The translations under genes were made by a program, and so were the position numbers. From assembly GCF_009765275.1 (NCBI RefSeq), contig NZ_VOPH01000006.1, positions 172,161-236,160 on the forward strand: a stretch of DNA of 64,000 bases. The letters run 5' to 3'. How positions within the stretch are numbered: position 1 is the first letter of the stretch; every line of letters begins with the position of its first letter. This document shows, in pieces, positions 25,852-35,185 of this stretch. This stretch comes from Chachezhania sediminis (GTDB lineage Bacteria; Pseudomonadota; Alphaproteobacteria; Rhodobacterales; Rhodobacteraceae). The notes below the pieces were generated by a model, which had not been told where the DNA came from, searched no databases, and worked only from the letters and a program-made list of their open reading frames with translations.

Positions 25852-26918
25852 ACGACATGACGGATCTGATCCCGGTTTTCGACGGGCACAACGACGTGCT
25901 TCTGCGCCTGCTGCGCGATCCCGACAATCGCGCCACCACCTGGCTGACCGATACCGGCAAGGGCCACCTGGACGTGCCGCGCATCAAGGCGGGCGGTTTC
26001 GCGGGCGGGTTCTTCGCGGTCTACATCCCCTCGCCGCAGGCGCATGACGATGCGGATTTCGAGGCGATGATGAGCAATCCGCCCTACACGCTGCCGCTGC
26101 CCGACCTGATCCCGTTCGAAGACGCGGTGCCCGTCGCCATGAAGATGGTGGGCCACCTGCAATGGATGGAACGGCAGGGGTCGCTGAAGATCTGCCGGTC
26201 GGTTGCAGACATCCGCACCGCGATGGCGGCCGGCCAGATCGCGGCGATCATGCATTTCGAAGGGGCCGAACCGATCGGTCCGGATCTGGATGCGCTTCAT
26301 GTCTGGCACGCGGCGGGCCTTCGGTCGCTGGGGCCGGTCTGGTCGCGGCCGACGGCCTTCGGCAACGGCGTGCCCTTCGCCTTCCCGTCCTCGCCCGATA
26401 CCGGCGACGGCCTGACCGAGGCCGGCAAGCGGCTGGTAGCCGAGTGCAACAAGCTGAAGATCATGATCGACCTCAGCCACCTGAACGAAAAGGGCTTCGA
26501 CGATGTCGCGGCGCTGTCGGACGCGCCGCTGGTCGCGACCCATTCGAACGTCCACGCGATCTGTCCGTCGTCGCGGAACCTGACCGACCGGCAGCTGAAG
26601 GTAATCGCCGAAACCGGCGGGATGGTCGGCCTGAATTATGCCGTAGGCTTCCTGCGGGACGACGGTCAGAAGACCGATACCGGCGGTTTCGACCCGCTGA
26701 TCCGCCATCTGGACCACATGATGGGCATCCTGGGCGAGGACGGCGTGGGCCTGGGGTCCGATTTCGACGGGGCCGAGATCCCGGAGGACCTGCACGACGC
26801 CGCGGGCCTGCCGCGCCTGATCGACGCGATGCGCAGCCATCAATATGGCGAGGCGCTGATCGCCAAGCTGGCGCAGGGCAACTGGCTGTCGGTGCTGGAA
26901 CGGACCTGGGGCGGCTAG
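25848..26918 (+). CDS. M19 membrane dipeptidase-family zinc peptidase
   Basis: The 356-residue protein has the M19 metal ligands: HND near residue 10 (DGHNDVLLRL), the bridging Glu in MHFEGAE (~residue 138), His in ATHSNVHAIC (~residue 228) and the C-terminal GLGSDFDGAEIP. M19 enzymes hydrolyse dipeptides, often with a D-amino acid, or bacterial β-lactam-like and N-acyl substrates. No signal peptide is present, so it is cytoplasmic and would cleave what the ABC transporter imports. ATG 25848 overlaps the ATPase stop. An ATG nine bases later is also possible. Confidence 0.9.
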   Translation: MNDMTDLIPVFDGHNDVLLRLLRDPDNRATTWLTDTGKGHLDVPRIKAGGFAGGFFAVYIPSPQAHDDADFEAMMSNPPYTLPLPDLIPFEDAVPVAMKMVGHLQWMERQGSLKICRSVADIRTAMAAGQIAAIMHFEGAEPIGPDLDALHVWHAAGLRSLGPVWSRPTAFGNGVPFAFPSSPDTGDGLTEAGKRLVAECNKLKIMIDLSHLNEKGFDDVAALSDAPLVATHSNVHAICPSSRNLTDRQLKVIAETGGMVGLNYAVGFLRDDGQKTDTGGFDPLIRHLDHMMGILGEDGVGLGSDFDGAEIPEDLHDAAGLPRLIDAMRSHQYGEALIAKLAQGNWLSVLERTWGG

Positions 26919-26948
26919 GCCACCCTTTCCCGTCGTCCGGACATGAAA

Positions 26949-26982
26949 ACACCCCCGCGCCGCCGCGCGAGGGTGTCTTTTT
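26949..26982. terminator. Strong bidirectional terminator
   Basis: ACACCCCCGCGC (26949-26960) pairs with GCGCGAGGGTGT (26965-26976), 11 of 12 bases, around the loop CGCC. It is followed by CTTTTT and preceded by GAAAAC. It separates the dipeptidase from the convergent TRAP genes and suits both strands. Confidence 0.88.
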
Positions 26983-27000
26983 CAGTCGATGCGCTCGGTT

Positions 27001-28074
27001 TCAGCGGTAGGGATAGCCCGCGGCTTCCATCGTGGCCGCGTACTTCTTGAACGCGTCGACGACCCGTTTCGGACGGTCGCCCTGTTCGGCGATCTGGTCC
27101 CAGAAGACCTGGGCATCCTTGACGACCTGGTTCCATTCCTCGGGCGGGATCGAGGTCAGCTCCATTTTCTCGCCTTCGACGCGCAGCTTGGCCTCGCCAC
27201 CCCAGTACCAGCCGGCCCGGTAGTAATGCGACTGGTCGATGGACATCAGGTACAGCTCCTTCAGGTGGGGCGGCACCTTTTCCCAGCTTTCGGTGTTGGC
27301 GAAATAGGATCCGAACCATGCCCCGGTGACCGAGTTCGTCAGGGCATAGTTGCACAGGTCGGCCCAGCCCACCTCGTAGGCTTCGGTGAAGCCGCACCAG
27401 GCGACGCCGTCCAGTTCGCCGGTCTGCAGCGCGACTTCCACGTCGTCCCACGGGATGGTGACCGGGATCAGGCCGTATTGCGACAGGAATCGGCCGGCGG
27501 TCGGCACGCCGAAGACGCGCTTGCCCTTCATGTCGGCCAGCGACCGGATCGGATCCTTGGTGAAGATATGCAGCGGGTCCCACGCCCCGGCGGACAGCCA
27601 GGTCACGTTGTCGACTTCGCCATAGGCCTCTTCCCAGATTTCCTTCAGGCCGTAATAGCGGAACAGCGCCGGCACATCGAGAGAGTAGCGCGTAGCGAAG
27701 GGGAAGTAGCCGCCGAAGACCGCGATATCGACGGGTGAGGCCATGGTGGCTTCGTCCGACTGGACCGCGTCGATGGTGCCGTTCTGCAGCGCGCGGAACA
27801 GTTCCGCGGTCGGGACCAGCTGGTCGGCGTAATAGAGTTCAATCTCCATCTCGCCGTTCGCGGCCTCATTGAAGGCGTCGATCTGCGGCTTGATCACGTG
27901 GGCGCCCAGCGGTGCACCGGAATAGGACTGAAGGCGCCACTTGATCGGGCCCTGCTGGGCGATGGCGGCCGGGGCGGCCAGCGTGGATGCGGCACCGATG
28001 GCCGAACCCGCCAGGAATTTCCGGCGCGTGCTCAGGATCTTCTCGGAAGGTGTCTGTTTCTTGTCGTCCGTCAT
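27001..28074 (-). CDS. TRAP transporter periplasmic binding protein (DctP family, Tat signal)
   Basis: The 357-residue protein has a twin-arginine leader (STRRKFLAGSAIGAAS, cleavage after AIAQ). The DctP-like core includes FRALQNGTIDAVQSDEA, DMKGKRVFGVPTAG (with the arginine expected to bind a carboxylate) and VEVALQTGELDGVAWCG. It belongs to the subgroup that binds α-keto or hydroxy acids and related small acids. The exact ligand is unknown. It is the last gene of the deoR-dctQ-dctM-dctP-like unit and faces a terminator. Confidence 0.9.
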   Translation of the reverse strand: MTDDKKQTPSEKILSTRRKFLAGSAIGAASTLAAPAAIAQQGPIKWRLQSYSGAPLGAHVIKPQIDAFNEAANGEMEIELYYADQLVPTAELFRALQNGTIDAVQSDEATMASPVDIAVFGGYFPFATRYSLDVPALFRYYGLKEIWEEAYGEVDNVTWLSAGAWDPLHIFTKDPIRSLADMKGKRVFGVPTAGRFLSQYGLIPVTIPWDDVEVALQTGELDGVAWCGFTEAYEVGWADLCNYALTNSVTGAWFGSYFANTESWEKVPPHLKELYLMSIDQSHYYRAGWYWGGEAKLRVEGEKMELTSIPPEEWNQVVKDAQVFWDQIAEQGDRPKRVVDAFKKYAATMEAAGYPYR

Positions 28075-28118
28075 TGCTTACACTCTCTGCTGAATTTGTT
28101 TTTGGTTGGGTCGTCGGG

Positions 28119-29456
28119 TCATCGCGTGGCCTGCGGCAGCCACAGGGCGATCTGGGGGAAGAACATCACCAGCGCGATCGACAGCGCCATCATCGCCGCG
28201 AAGGGCCAGATGGAACGGTAGATGTCGGGCAGGGTGATGTCCTTCGGCGCCATCGAGCGCATGAGGAACAGGTTATAGCCGAAGGGCGGCGTGATATAGG
28301 CGATCTGGCAGGTCATCGTGTACAGCACGCCGAACCAGATCAGCTGGGCGCTGCCGCCGCCCATGCCAAGATCCAGCGTCTTGACCAGCGGCACGTAAAG
28401 CGGTGCGACGATCACCAGCATGGCGGTGTCGTCCAGGAACATGCCCATCACGATGAAGGACAGCTGCATCATGATGATGACCTGCCAGGGCGTCAGTTCC
28501 CACCGGGTGATGAAGAGGCTTTCAATGGCCCGGACCGCGCCGATCCCGTCGAAGACCGCGCCAAATGCCAGCGCCGCCAGGATCAGCCAAAGGAACATGC
28601 AGGACACGCCCAGCGTCTTGCGTGCCGTGTCGTGCATCATCCTGAAGGAAAACCGTCCCTTGACGATCGCAGCCAGCGTCGCCGCGGTGGCCCCCACGGC
28701 CGAACTTTCGACCAGGCTGGTATAGCCCATGATGAAAAGGCCGGTCATGGCAAAGAAGATCAGGAAGGGGATGATGCCGAAGCGCAGAAGCTTCAGCTTC
28801 TCGGACAGGGGCATGTTCAGCTCTTCTTCCGACACGGTCGGGGCCAGGCTGGGGTTCCGCCTGGTCCGGATCACGACGTAGATCACGAACATCGCCGCCA
28901 TCATCAGCCCCGGCAGGACGCCCGCCAGCCACAGCTGCGACACCGGCTGGCGTGCGATCATGCCGTAAAGGACCATCACGACCGACGGCGGCACCAGGAT
29001 GCCAAGCGACGACCCGCCCTGCACCACGCCGGTGATCAGCACCTTGTCGTAGCCCCGCCGAAGCATTTCCGGCAGGGCGATGGTGGCGCCGATGGCCATG
29101 CCCGCCACCGAAAGCCCGTTCATGGCCGAGATGATGACCATCAGAAAGATCGTGCCGATGGCCAGCCCGCCTGCTACGCGCCCGAAGAAAACGTGCAGCA
29201 TCCTGTAGAGGTCTTCGGCGATCCCCGCCTCGGACAGGACATAGCCCATGTAGATGAACAGGGGCAGCGTCAGCATCGGGAACCAGTTGAACAGCTTGAA
29301 CGCGGCCGAGAACGGGATTTCGATCCCGCCGGTGCCGTAGAGCGTCAGCACCATGGCCGCACCCACGGCGCCGATGGCGGCAAAGACCCGCTGGCCGGTC
29401 AGCAACAGCACCATCGTGGTGCCGAACATGGTCAGGGCGATCAGTTCGGGGTTCAC
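28119..29456 (-). CDS. TRAP transporter large permease (DctM family)
   Basis: The 445-residue membrane protein has about 12 hydrophobic segments and typical DctM stretches such as GLSVAGMAIGATIALPEM, GSSLGILVPPSVVMVLYG and ITPPFGYNLFLMRS. GTG 29456 is the start because it overlaps the small-permease TGA (GTGA), and the family begins just there. The frame continues further upstream without meaning. It carries Na+-coupled solute import with the small subunit. Confidence 0.92.
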   Translation of the reverse strand: MNPELIALTMFGTTMVLLLTGQRVFAAIGAVGAAMVLTLYGTGGIEIPFSAAFKLFNWFPMLTLPLFIYMGYVLSEAGIAEDLYRMLHVFFGRVAGGLAIGTIFLMVIISAMNGLSVAGMAIGATIALPEMLRRGYDKVLITGVVQGGSSLGILVPPSVVMVLYGMIARQPVSQLWLAGVLPGLMMAAMFVIYVVIRTRRNPSLAPTVSEEELNMPLSEKLKLLRFGIIPFLIFFAMTGLFIMGYTSLVESSAVGATAATLAAIVKGRFSFRMMHDTARKTLGVSCMFLWLILAALAFGAVFDGIGAVRAIESLFITRWELTPWQVIIMMQLSFIVMGMFLDDTAMLVIVAPLYVPLVKTLDLGMGGGSAQLIWFGVLYTMTCQIAYITPPFGYNLFLMRSMAPKDITLPDIYRSIWPFAAMMALSIALVMFFPQIALWLPQATR

Positions 29457-29965
29457 GACCACACCTCCCCGCGGAGCGCGGCAATGTGCTTGAAGAACTC
29501 CGATACCGTCTGGGCGATCATCAGGAAGATGCAGCCCACCATCAGCGACTTGATCGGGATCATCGACGGATTCCACATGGAAAACCGGTGTTCGTTCGTC
29601 TGGATCGCGTATTCCAGGGACGAGATCGAACCGATCATCAGGACCACAAGGTAGAACATCAGGCAGGACAGGGTGACGATGTCCATCTTGTGCTTGCCGC
29701 GTTCCGACAGGCGGTCATACAGCAGGTCCATCCGGACATGGTCGCCGTCCTTCATCGTCTTGGCGCCGCCCATGAAGTAATAGGCGGCCAGCGTGAACTG
29801 GGCCGCCTCGATGCACCAATGCAGCGGGATGTCGATGACGTTCCGGGTGATGGCGTCCAGCAGCAGGATGCCGACCATCAGGAAGATCAGGTACATGGCG
29901 ATCACGCCGATCCAATCGGCGATCCGGTCGATGACCTGGCAATAAAGGCGGATGGGCTTTGGCAT
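29453..29965 (-). CDS. TRAP transporter small permease (DctQ family)
   Basis: The 170-residue protein has four hydrophobic segments (for example GVIAMYLIFLMVGILLLDAI and the C-terminal IPIKSLMVGCIFLMIAQTVS). It carries the DctQ signature around FTLAAYYFMGGAKTMKDGDH. ATG 29965 was chosen because all family similarity starts there. It lies 38 bp after deoR and is coupled to the large permease by GTGA. Confidence 0.9.
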   Translation of the reverse strand: MPKPIRLYCQVIDRIADWIGVIAMYLIFLMVGILLLDAITRNVIDIPLHWCIEAAQFTLAAYYFMGGAKTMKDGDHVRMDLLYDRLSERGKHKMDIVTLSCLMFYLVVLMIGSISSLEYAIQTNEHRFSMWNPSMIPIKSLMVGCIFLMIAQTVSEFFKHIAALRGEVWS

Positions 29966-30003
29966 GCGGTCCTTCGTAAATGCATTGGTGCGCCCCGATC
30001 CGG

Positions 30004-30780
30004 TCAGAGCAGCGTGACTCCGGCGGCTTTCAGGGCGGAATAGTGGGTCGACGGCGGCGTTCCTTCGGTCAGCACCACCGATACGTCCTCCAGGTCGCAA
30101 ACATGGAAGCCCGCGCAGCGCCCGAATTTCGACGGAACGGTCAGGAAGCAGACGCTCTGCGCGCCCTTGATCATCGCACGCGCGACTTCTGCCTCGTCCG
30201 GGTCGGCATCGGTGACGCCCATTTCGGCATCGACGCCCGTGGGGGTCAGAATCGCATGGTCCGCCCGGAAGCGGCCGATCTGTTCGACGACCATGGGCCC
30301 GACGGTCTGGCTGTTGGACTGCCCATAGGCGCCGCCCAGCAGATAGACCCGGGTGTTGCCAGTTGTCGTCAGCGCATCGGCCGCCGCGACCGAATTGGTG
30401 ATCACGGTCAGGCCCGGGATGCCTGTCAGCACGGAACAGGCGATCAGGGTGGTCGATCCGGTATCCAGAAAGATCGTCTCGCCCGGGGTGACGACCTGCG
30501 TCAACTTCTGCGCCAGGTGTTCCTTGGCCTCGCGTTCCTCGTCCATCCGGGCCTCGAACGGGGCCTCGACATGCAGGCGCTGGCGGCCGGGGATGTGGCG
30601 TGCGCCGCCGTGGACCTTTCGCAGGACGCCCTGTTCTTCCAGCTTGGTCAGGTCGCGCCGGATCGTCTCGACCGAGACCCCGGAACGCAGGGCAAGGTCG
30701 TCGACGCTGACGTCGCCCTCTGCCGCCACCAGATCGGCAATCTTTTCCCTGCGGACCGAGCCTTTCACGGAATCCTGCAT
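30004..30780 (-). CDS. DeoR/GlpR-family transcriptional regulator
   Basis: The 258-residue protein has the DeoR winged helix (residues ~8-60, VDDLALRSGVSVETIRRDLT, then GVLRKVHGGAR) and a sugar-phosphate-sensing C-terminal domain (IFLDTGSTTLIACSVL, VYLLGGAYGQSNSQTVGP). DeoR proteins usually sense phosphorylated sugars or polyols. It is first in the TRAP operon and divergent from the flavoprotein/FGGY kinase operon. Two direct repeats lie between them, so it probably controls both sides. Confidence 0.92.
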   Translation of the reverse strand: MQDSVKGSVRREKIADLVAAEGDVSVDDLALRSGVSVETIRRDLTKLEEQGVLRKVHGGARHIPGRQRLHVEAPFEARMDEEREAKEHLAQKLTQVVTPGETIFLDTGSTTLIACSVLTGIPGLTVITNSVAAADALTTTGNTRVYLLGGAYGQSNSQTVGPMVVEQIGRFRADHAILTPTGVDAEMGVTDADPDEAEVARAMIKGAQSVCFLTVPSKFGRCAGFHVCDLEDVSVVLTEGTPPSTHYSALKAAGVTLL

Positions 30781-30840
30781 CCCTTACGTCTGAATTTGCG
30801 CCATTTGCACAAGTGTGAAGCGGGTCTGTCAAACAAAATG

Positions 30841-30885
30841 TGACTGATCGGGCAAAAATGACGATCTAAATTGACTGATCAGGCA
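30841..30885. promoter_or_regulatory. DeoR-type operator candidate: two direct repeats
   Basis: TGACTGATCGGGCA (30841-30854) recurs as TGACTGATCAGGCA (30872-30885), 13 of 14 bases alike and 31 bp apart (about three turns). Similarity extends into AT-rich tails. Directly repeated sites are common for DeoR-type repressors. They lie 61 bp from the deoR start and 64 bp from the flavoprotein start. Confidence 0.6.
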
Positions 30886-30948
30886 TTTATTGGCTACAAA
30901 AGATGCAGAATGTGACCGCAACGGGCCGTCGGCGGCCGGGATCCCTTG

Positions 30949-32298
30949 ATGAACCAGGACTATGATGCAGCCATCATCGGCGCCGGCGTGGTCGGCTGCG
31001 CGATCGCGCGCCGGCTGACGCTGGACGGCGCGCGGGTCGTGGTGCTGGAAAAGGGCGCCGACATCCTGGACGGCGCGTCCAAGGCCAACAGCGCCATCCT
31101 GCACACCGGCTTCGACGCGCCCGAAGGATCGCTGGAACTGGCCTGCGTGCAGGAAGGATACCGCGAATACGAGGCGCTGCATGCACAGATGAACCTGCCG
31201 CTGGACCGTTGCGGCGCGCTGGTTCTGGCCTGGACGGACGAGCAGGAGGCGCGCCTGCCCGCCCTGATCGCCCAGGCGCAGGCCAACGCGGTGACCGACG
31301 TGGAGCTGTTGTCCCGCGACCGGGTCCTGACGCTGGAGCCGAACCTGAACCCCGCCTTGCGTGCCGGGTTCCGGGTGCCCCGCGAAAGCCTGATCGACCC
31401 GTGGTCGGCGCCCCACGGTTACCTTCTGCAGGCGCTGCTGAACGGGGCAGAGTTGCGGCGGTCCTGCGAGGTGACGGGCGGCAGCTTCGACGGGTCGCAA
31501 TGGACGCTGACGACCTCGCAGGGGCCGGTCAGCGCCGGCCGAGTGGTGAACGCCGCCGGCAACTACGGCGATCTGATCGACAAGATGCTGCTGGGCCGGA
31601 CCGATTTCCGCATTCGTCCCCGCAAGGGGCAGTTCCTGGTCTATGACAAGACCGCCGCCGCGCTGGCCCGGCACATCCTGCTGCCAGTCCCGACCGACAA
31701 GACCAAGGGCATCGTCGTCTGCCGCACCATCTGGGGCAACCTGCTGGTCGGCCCCACGGCCGAGGATCAGGACGACCGTGTCACCGCCAGCCTGGAAGAA
31801 GCGACGCTTCGGATGCTGGAACAGAAGGGGGCAGAGATCCTGCCGGCGCTTGCGGGCGAGGAGATCACGACGATCTATGCGGGCCTGCGCCCTGCCTGCG
31901 AATTCAAGGACTACCAGATCCGCGAACACGCGGAGAACATGATCACCGTCGGCGCGATCCGGTCCACGGGGCTGAGCGCGGCGCTTGGCATCGCGGCCCA
32001 TGTCGGGCGCATGATCGGCGCCACCGCGCCCTTGGCCAGCCCGGCAGTCCCCCGGATGGCCATGCTGGCCGAGGAACGGACACGCGACTGGCAACTTGCG
32101 GGCAACGAAGGGATGCTGTGTCACTGCGAACGTGTGACCTTGCGAGAGGCCAAGGCCGCCCTGACCGGCCCGCTGGCCCCGCATAGCTTTGCCGGTTTCA
32201 AGCGGCGGACGCGCGCGGCGATGGGCCGGTGCCAGGGCTTCTATTGTGGCCAGGCGGTGCAGGGCCTGCTGGACAAGGCGGGTGCGGACCGTGGCTGA
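30949..32298 (+). CDS. GlpA-like FAD oxidoreductase with C-terminal [2Fe-2S]-type domain
   Basis: The 449-residue protein begins with the FAD Rossmann motif AIIGAGVVGCAIARRL and continues as a DAO/glycerol-3-phosphate dehydrogenase-like domain (SKANSAILHTGFDAPEGSLE). Residues ~385-445 resemble a BFD-like Fe-S domain with cysteines CHC and CxxxxC (MLCHCERVTL, GRCQGFYCG). It is thus close to GlpA of anaerobic glycerol-3-phosphate dehydrogenase. ATG 30949 was chosen over the adjoining TTG. With the next flavoprotein and the kinase it should oxidise a phosphorylated polyol. Confidence 0.82.
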   Translation: MNQDYDAAIIGAGVVGCAIARRLTLDGARVVVLEKGADILDGASKANSAILHTGFDAPEGSLELACVQEGYREYEALHAQMNLPLDRCGALVLAWTDEQEARLPALIAQAQANAVTDVELLSRDRVLTLEPNLNPALRAGFRVPRESLIDPWSAPHGYLLQALLNGAELRRSCEVTGGSFDGSQWTLTTSQGPVSAGRVVNAAGNYGDLIDKMLLGRTDFRIRPRKGQFLVYDKTAAALARHILLPVPTDKTKGIVVCRTIWGNLLVGPTAEDQDDRVTASLEEATLRMLEQKGAEILPALAGEEITTIYAGLRPACEFKDYQIREHAENMITVGAIRSTGLSAALGIAAHVGRMIGATAPLASPAVPRMAMLAEERTRDWQLAGNEGMLCHCERVTLREAKAALTGPLAPHSFAGFKRRTRAAMGRCQGFYCGQAVQGLLDKAGADRG

Positions 32299-33466
32299 TG
32301 TCGATGTCATCATCGTCGGTGCGGGCCCTGCGGGCCTGTCGGCGGCAACCGAGCTGAAGCGCCTGGGCGTGGCCCGCGTGCTGGTCCTGGATCGCGAAGC
32401 CGCCGCCGGCGGCATTCCCCGCCACTGCCTGCATTCCCCCTATGGCATGCGCGAATGGCACCGCGTGATGTTCGGCCCCGCCTATGCGCGCCGCCTGACC
32501 GATGAAGCGCAGGCCGCGGGGGCAGAGATCCGTTGCCGCACCACGGTCACCGCCCTGCGTCCGGGGGGAAAGGTCGAGGTATCCACGCCCGACGGCCTGC
32601 AGGTCCTGCAGGGCCGCGCGGTCCTTCTGGCCACCGGCGCGCGGGAAACGTCGCGGGCGGCGCGGCTGGTTGGCGGGACGAAGCCCGGCGGGGTCATGAA
32701 CACCGCGACGCTGCAAGGCTTTGCCGCCTTTGCGGATCATCTGCCGTTCCGACGCCCCGTGATCGTGGGGACGGAGCTTGTATCCTTTTCGGCCATGATC
32801 ACCTGCCTGACCCATGGCGCGCGGCCCGTGGCGATGATCGACGCAGGCCCGGGCCCCACGGCGCGGGCGATCATGACGCTGGCCCCGCGGATGCTGGGCA
32901 TTCCCCTGCGCTTCGGCACGAAGATTGCCGCCATCCACGGGCGTTCCCGGGTGGACGGGATCACCGTCGAAGCGCCGGAAGGCCCGCAGGACATCGCCTG
33001 CGACGGCGTCGTCTTCACCGGGGGCTTCCGGCCGGAAAACGCGCTGCTGCGAACCTCTGCGCTGCAGGTCGATCCGGGCAGTCTTGGGCCCTCCATCGAC
33101 CAGTACGGCCGCCTGTCCGACCCGGCCTATTTCGCCGCCGGCAACGTGCTGCACGCCATCGAGACGGCAGGCTGGTGCTGGGACGAAGGCCGCAAGGTCG
33201 CCAGAACCATCGACGCCGCCCTGCACGGCGCCCTTCCGCCGCGGGCGGAGGTCGGGATACGGACAGAGGGCGCGGCGATCAAGTATGCCCTGCCGCAGGT
33301 GATCAGCCCCGTCGGTGAAACGCCCCCGGCCTTCGACCGGATGCAGCTGCGCCTGACCCGGCCCTACAGCGGGGACGTCGGGATCGGCGGCACGTCCCAC
33401 CGGATCGATTCCCGTCCCGAACGCCGCATCCTGCTGCCGCTGCCGTTATCGGGGCAGGGCGCATGA
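32291..33466 (+). CDS. NAD(P)/FAD-dependent oxidoreductase (GlpB/HcnB-like flavoprotein)
   Basis: The 391-residue protein opens with VDVIIVGAGPAGLSAATELK (FAD site). It also has the second dinucleotide motif region VLLATGARETSRAARLVGGT and C-terminal FTGGFRPENALL and GNVLHAIETAG. It is a two-domain pyridine-nucleotide-disulfide-type reductase fold without the CxxC disulfide. GTG 32291 overlaps the previous gene by 8 bp; GTG 32282 is a second option. It overlaps the kinase start (ATGA). It may form an electron-transfer complex with the GlpA-like subunit. The small DUF1667-type third subunit seen in some relatives is not present. Confidence 0.8.
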   Translation: MADVDVIIVGAGPAGLSAATELKRLGVARVLVLDREAAAGGIPRHCLHSPYGMREWHRVMFGPAYARRLTDEAQAAGAEIRCRTTVTALRPGGKVEVSTPDGLQVLQGRAVLLATGARETSRAARLVGGTKPGGVMNTATLQGFAAFADHLPFRRPVIVGTELVSFSAMITCLTHGARPVAMIDAGPGPTARAIMTLAPRMLGIPLRFGTKIAAIHGRSRVDGITVEAPEGPQDIACDGVVFTGGFRPENALLRTSALQVDPGSLGPSIDQYGRLSDPAYFAAGNVLHAIETAGWCWDEGRKVARTIDAALHGALPPRAEVGIRTEGAAIKYALPQVISPVGETPPAFDRMQLRLTRPYSGDVGIGGTSHRIDSRPERRILLPLPLSGQGA

Positions 33467-34884
33467 AGATCCTGGCCGTCGACCAGAGCACCAGCGCCAC
33501 CACGGCCTTCGTATTTTCCGCCGACGCGCCCCCGGTCGAGGTCTTCCGCCGTCCGCACCGCCAGATCTTCCCGCAAGAGGGCTGGGTCGAACACGACCCG
33601 GCAGAGATCCTGCAGAACATCCGTACTGCCATCGCCGCCGGCAAAACTGCCGGGGCGACGGTCATGGGGCTGGCCAACCAGGGCGAAAGCTGCCTGGCTT
33701 GGGATACGGAGACCAAGCAGCCCCTGACCCCGATCATCGTCTGGCAGGACAACCGCACGGCCGATACCTGCCGTGCGCTTGCCGCAATGGGACACGAAGC
33801 GCTGGTGCTGGACCGAAGCCGGTTGCGCCTGTCGCCCTATTTCTCGGCCACGAAACTGGCGTGGTGCTATCGCAACGTCCCCGATGCCACGGCCCTCCTG
33901 GCCGCCGGGCGCCTGCGGCTGGGCACGACCGACGCCTTCTTCCGCGATGCCCTGACCGGACGGTGCGAAACGGATGTGGCCACGGCCTCGCGCACCTCGC
34001 TGATGAACCTTCAGACCTGCGCGTGGGATGCGGAACTGTGCGACATCTTCGGTGTGCCGATGGCGGCCCTGCCGCCCATTGGCGACTGCAACGGGGACAT
34101 GGGAACCGTGGACGGCCTGACGCTGGCCAGCAGCATCGTCGACCAGCAGGCGGCCCTTTATGGCCACGGGATCCGCAATCCCGGCGGAACCAAGATCACC
34201 GTGGGCACGGGGGCGTTCGTCCTGACCCTGACGGGCGGTGAGGTGCCGGCGTCAGGTCATGCGACGGTTCCTTCGGTCGCGTGGCGCCGGAAGGGAGAGC
34301 CCGTGCAGTACGTCGTCGAAGGCGGGGTCTTCACTGCCTCGGCCGCGCTGAATTGGGCGAAGGACCTGCGTCTGATCGACGATTTTTCCGATATCGCGAC
34401 CTTTCTGGAACCCGCGATGATCGACCGGGGGCTGGCCTTTGTCCCGGCATTGTCGGGCCTGGGCTGCCCGCACTGGAATGATGCGGCGCGGGGCGGGTGG
34501 CTGGGGCTGGGCCTGTCCCATGGCCGGGCCGAGCTGGTGCAGGCGGTCTGCGAAGGCGTGGCCTTGCGGCTGGCCGAGGTGGTGGGCGAGATCGGGCAAG
34601 GCTGTGACGTGGCCGATCCGGTCCATGTCGATGGCGGAATGACCCGCAGCCCGGGCTTCTGCCAGTTCCTGGCGGAGGTTCTGGACAAGCCGCTGCGCCT
34701 GTCGGCTTTCGATGAACGCACCAGTCTGGGCACCGCGGGTCTGGCCGCCGATGCGCTGGGGACGGACCTGAAAGCGGTGGAGCCGGGCCGCGACATGATC
34801 CCGGCCCGGGACCGTCGCGAAAGCCTGCAGGCCTTCCGCCATGCCGTCCGTCTGGTCGAAAGCTGGGCCGGAATGCGGGACTGA
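33463..34884 (+). CDS. FGGY-family carbohydrate kinase, glycerol kinase-like
   Basis: The 473-residue kinase has an N-terminal actin-like fold (KILAVDQSTSATTAFVF), the substrate-domain signature GLANQGESCLAWDTETKQPL followed by IIVWQDNRTADTC, and the second-domain motif GLAFVPALSGLGCPHWNDAA. These match glycerol kinase more closely than xylulokinase. It should phosphorylate glycerol or a similar short polyol that the two upstream flavoproteins then oxidise. The gene is coupled by ATGA and ends the operon. Confidence 0.87.
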   Translation: MKILAVDQSTSATTAFVFSADAPPVEVFRRPHRQIFPQEGWVEHDPAEILQNIRTAIAAGKTAGATVMGLANQGESCLAWDTETKQPLTPIIVWQDNRTADTCRALAAMGHEALVLDRSRLRLSPYFSATKLAWCYRNVPDATALLAAGRLRLGTTDAFFRDALTGRCETDVATASRTSLMNLQTCAWDAELCDIFGVPMAALPPIGDCNGDMGTVDGLTLASSIVDQQAALYGHGIRNPGGTKITVGTGAFVLTLTGGEVPASGHATVPSVAWRRKGEPVQYVVEGGVFTASAALNWAKDLRLIDDFSDIATFLEPAMIDRGLAFVPALSGLGCPHWNDAARGGWLGLGLSHGRAELVQAVCEGVALRLAEVVGEIGQGCDVADPVHVDGGMTRSPGFCQFLAEVLDKPLRLSAFDERTSLGTAGLAADALGTDLKAVEPGRDMIPARDRRESLQAFRHAVRLVESWAGMRD

Positions 34885-35185
34885 CGCCGGACCTGCGTTC
34901 CGACGGCTGAACGCCCTGCATCAGGGACGGATTTCGGCACGGCCAAGGCCACGACCCCGGGGCGACCGCCGCCGTATTGCCGGGCGGGGGGCAGGCCCCG
35001 TGCCGGGATCCGATTGCAAGGTTTGCGCAGAATTGGTCTGAATTCATCTGTGGACCGGGAAATCGGGAAGTTCCTAATAATCCGGATGTAGGTCCGCCGG
35101 GTTTCCGGACGTTCGTCGTGCCCGGCACCGCAGAAGGACACCGGTCGCGTTGCGGCATGATCGGACAGACCCCGGAGGAAAGCCC
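34885..35185 (+). promoter_or_regulatory. 301-bp gap and presumed autotransporter promoter region
   Basis: No gene is seen. A short hairpin CCCTG-CAT-CAGGG occurs near 34915-34927. An AT-rich stretch with GAATT repeated at about 35029-35045 and TAATAA near 35075 could hold the promoter of the large autotransporter. GGAGGA at about 35173-35178 is its ribosome site. No clear operator was found. Confidence 0.35.
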
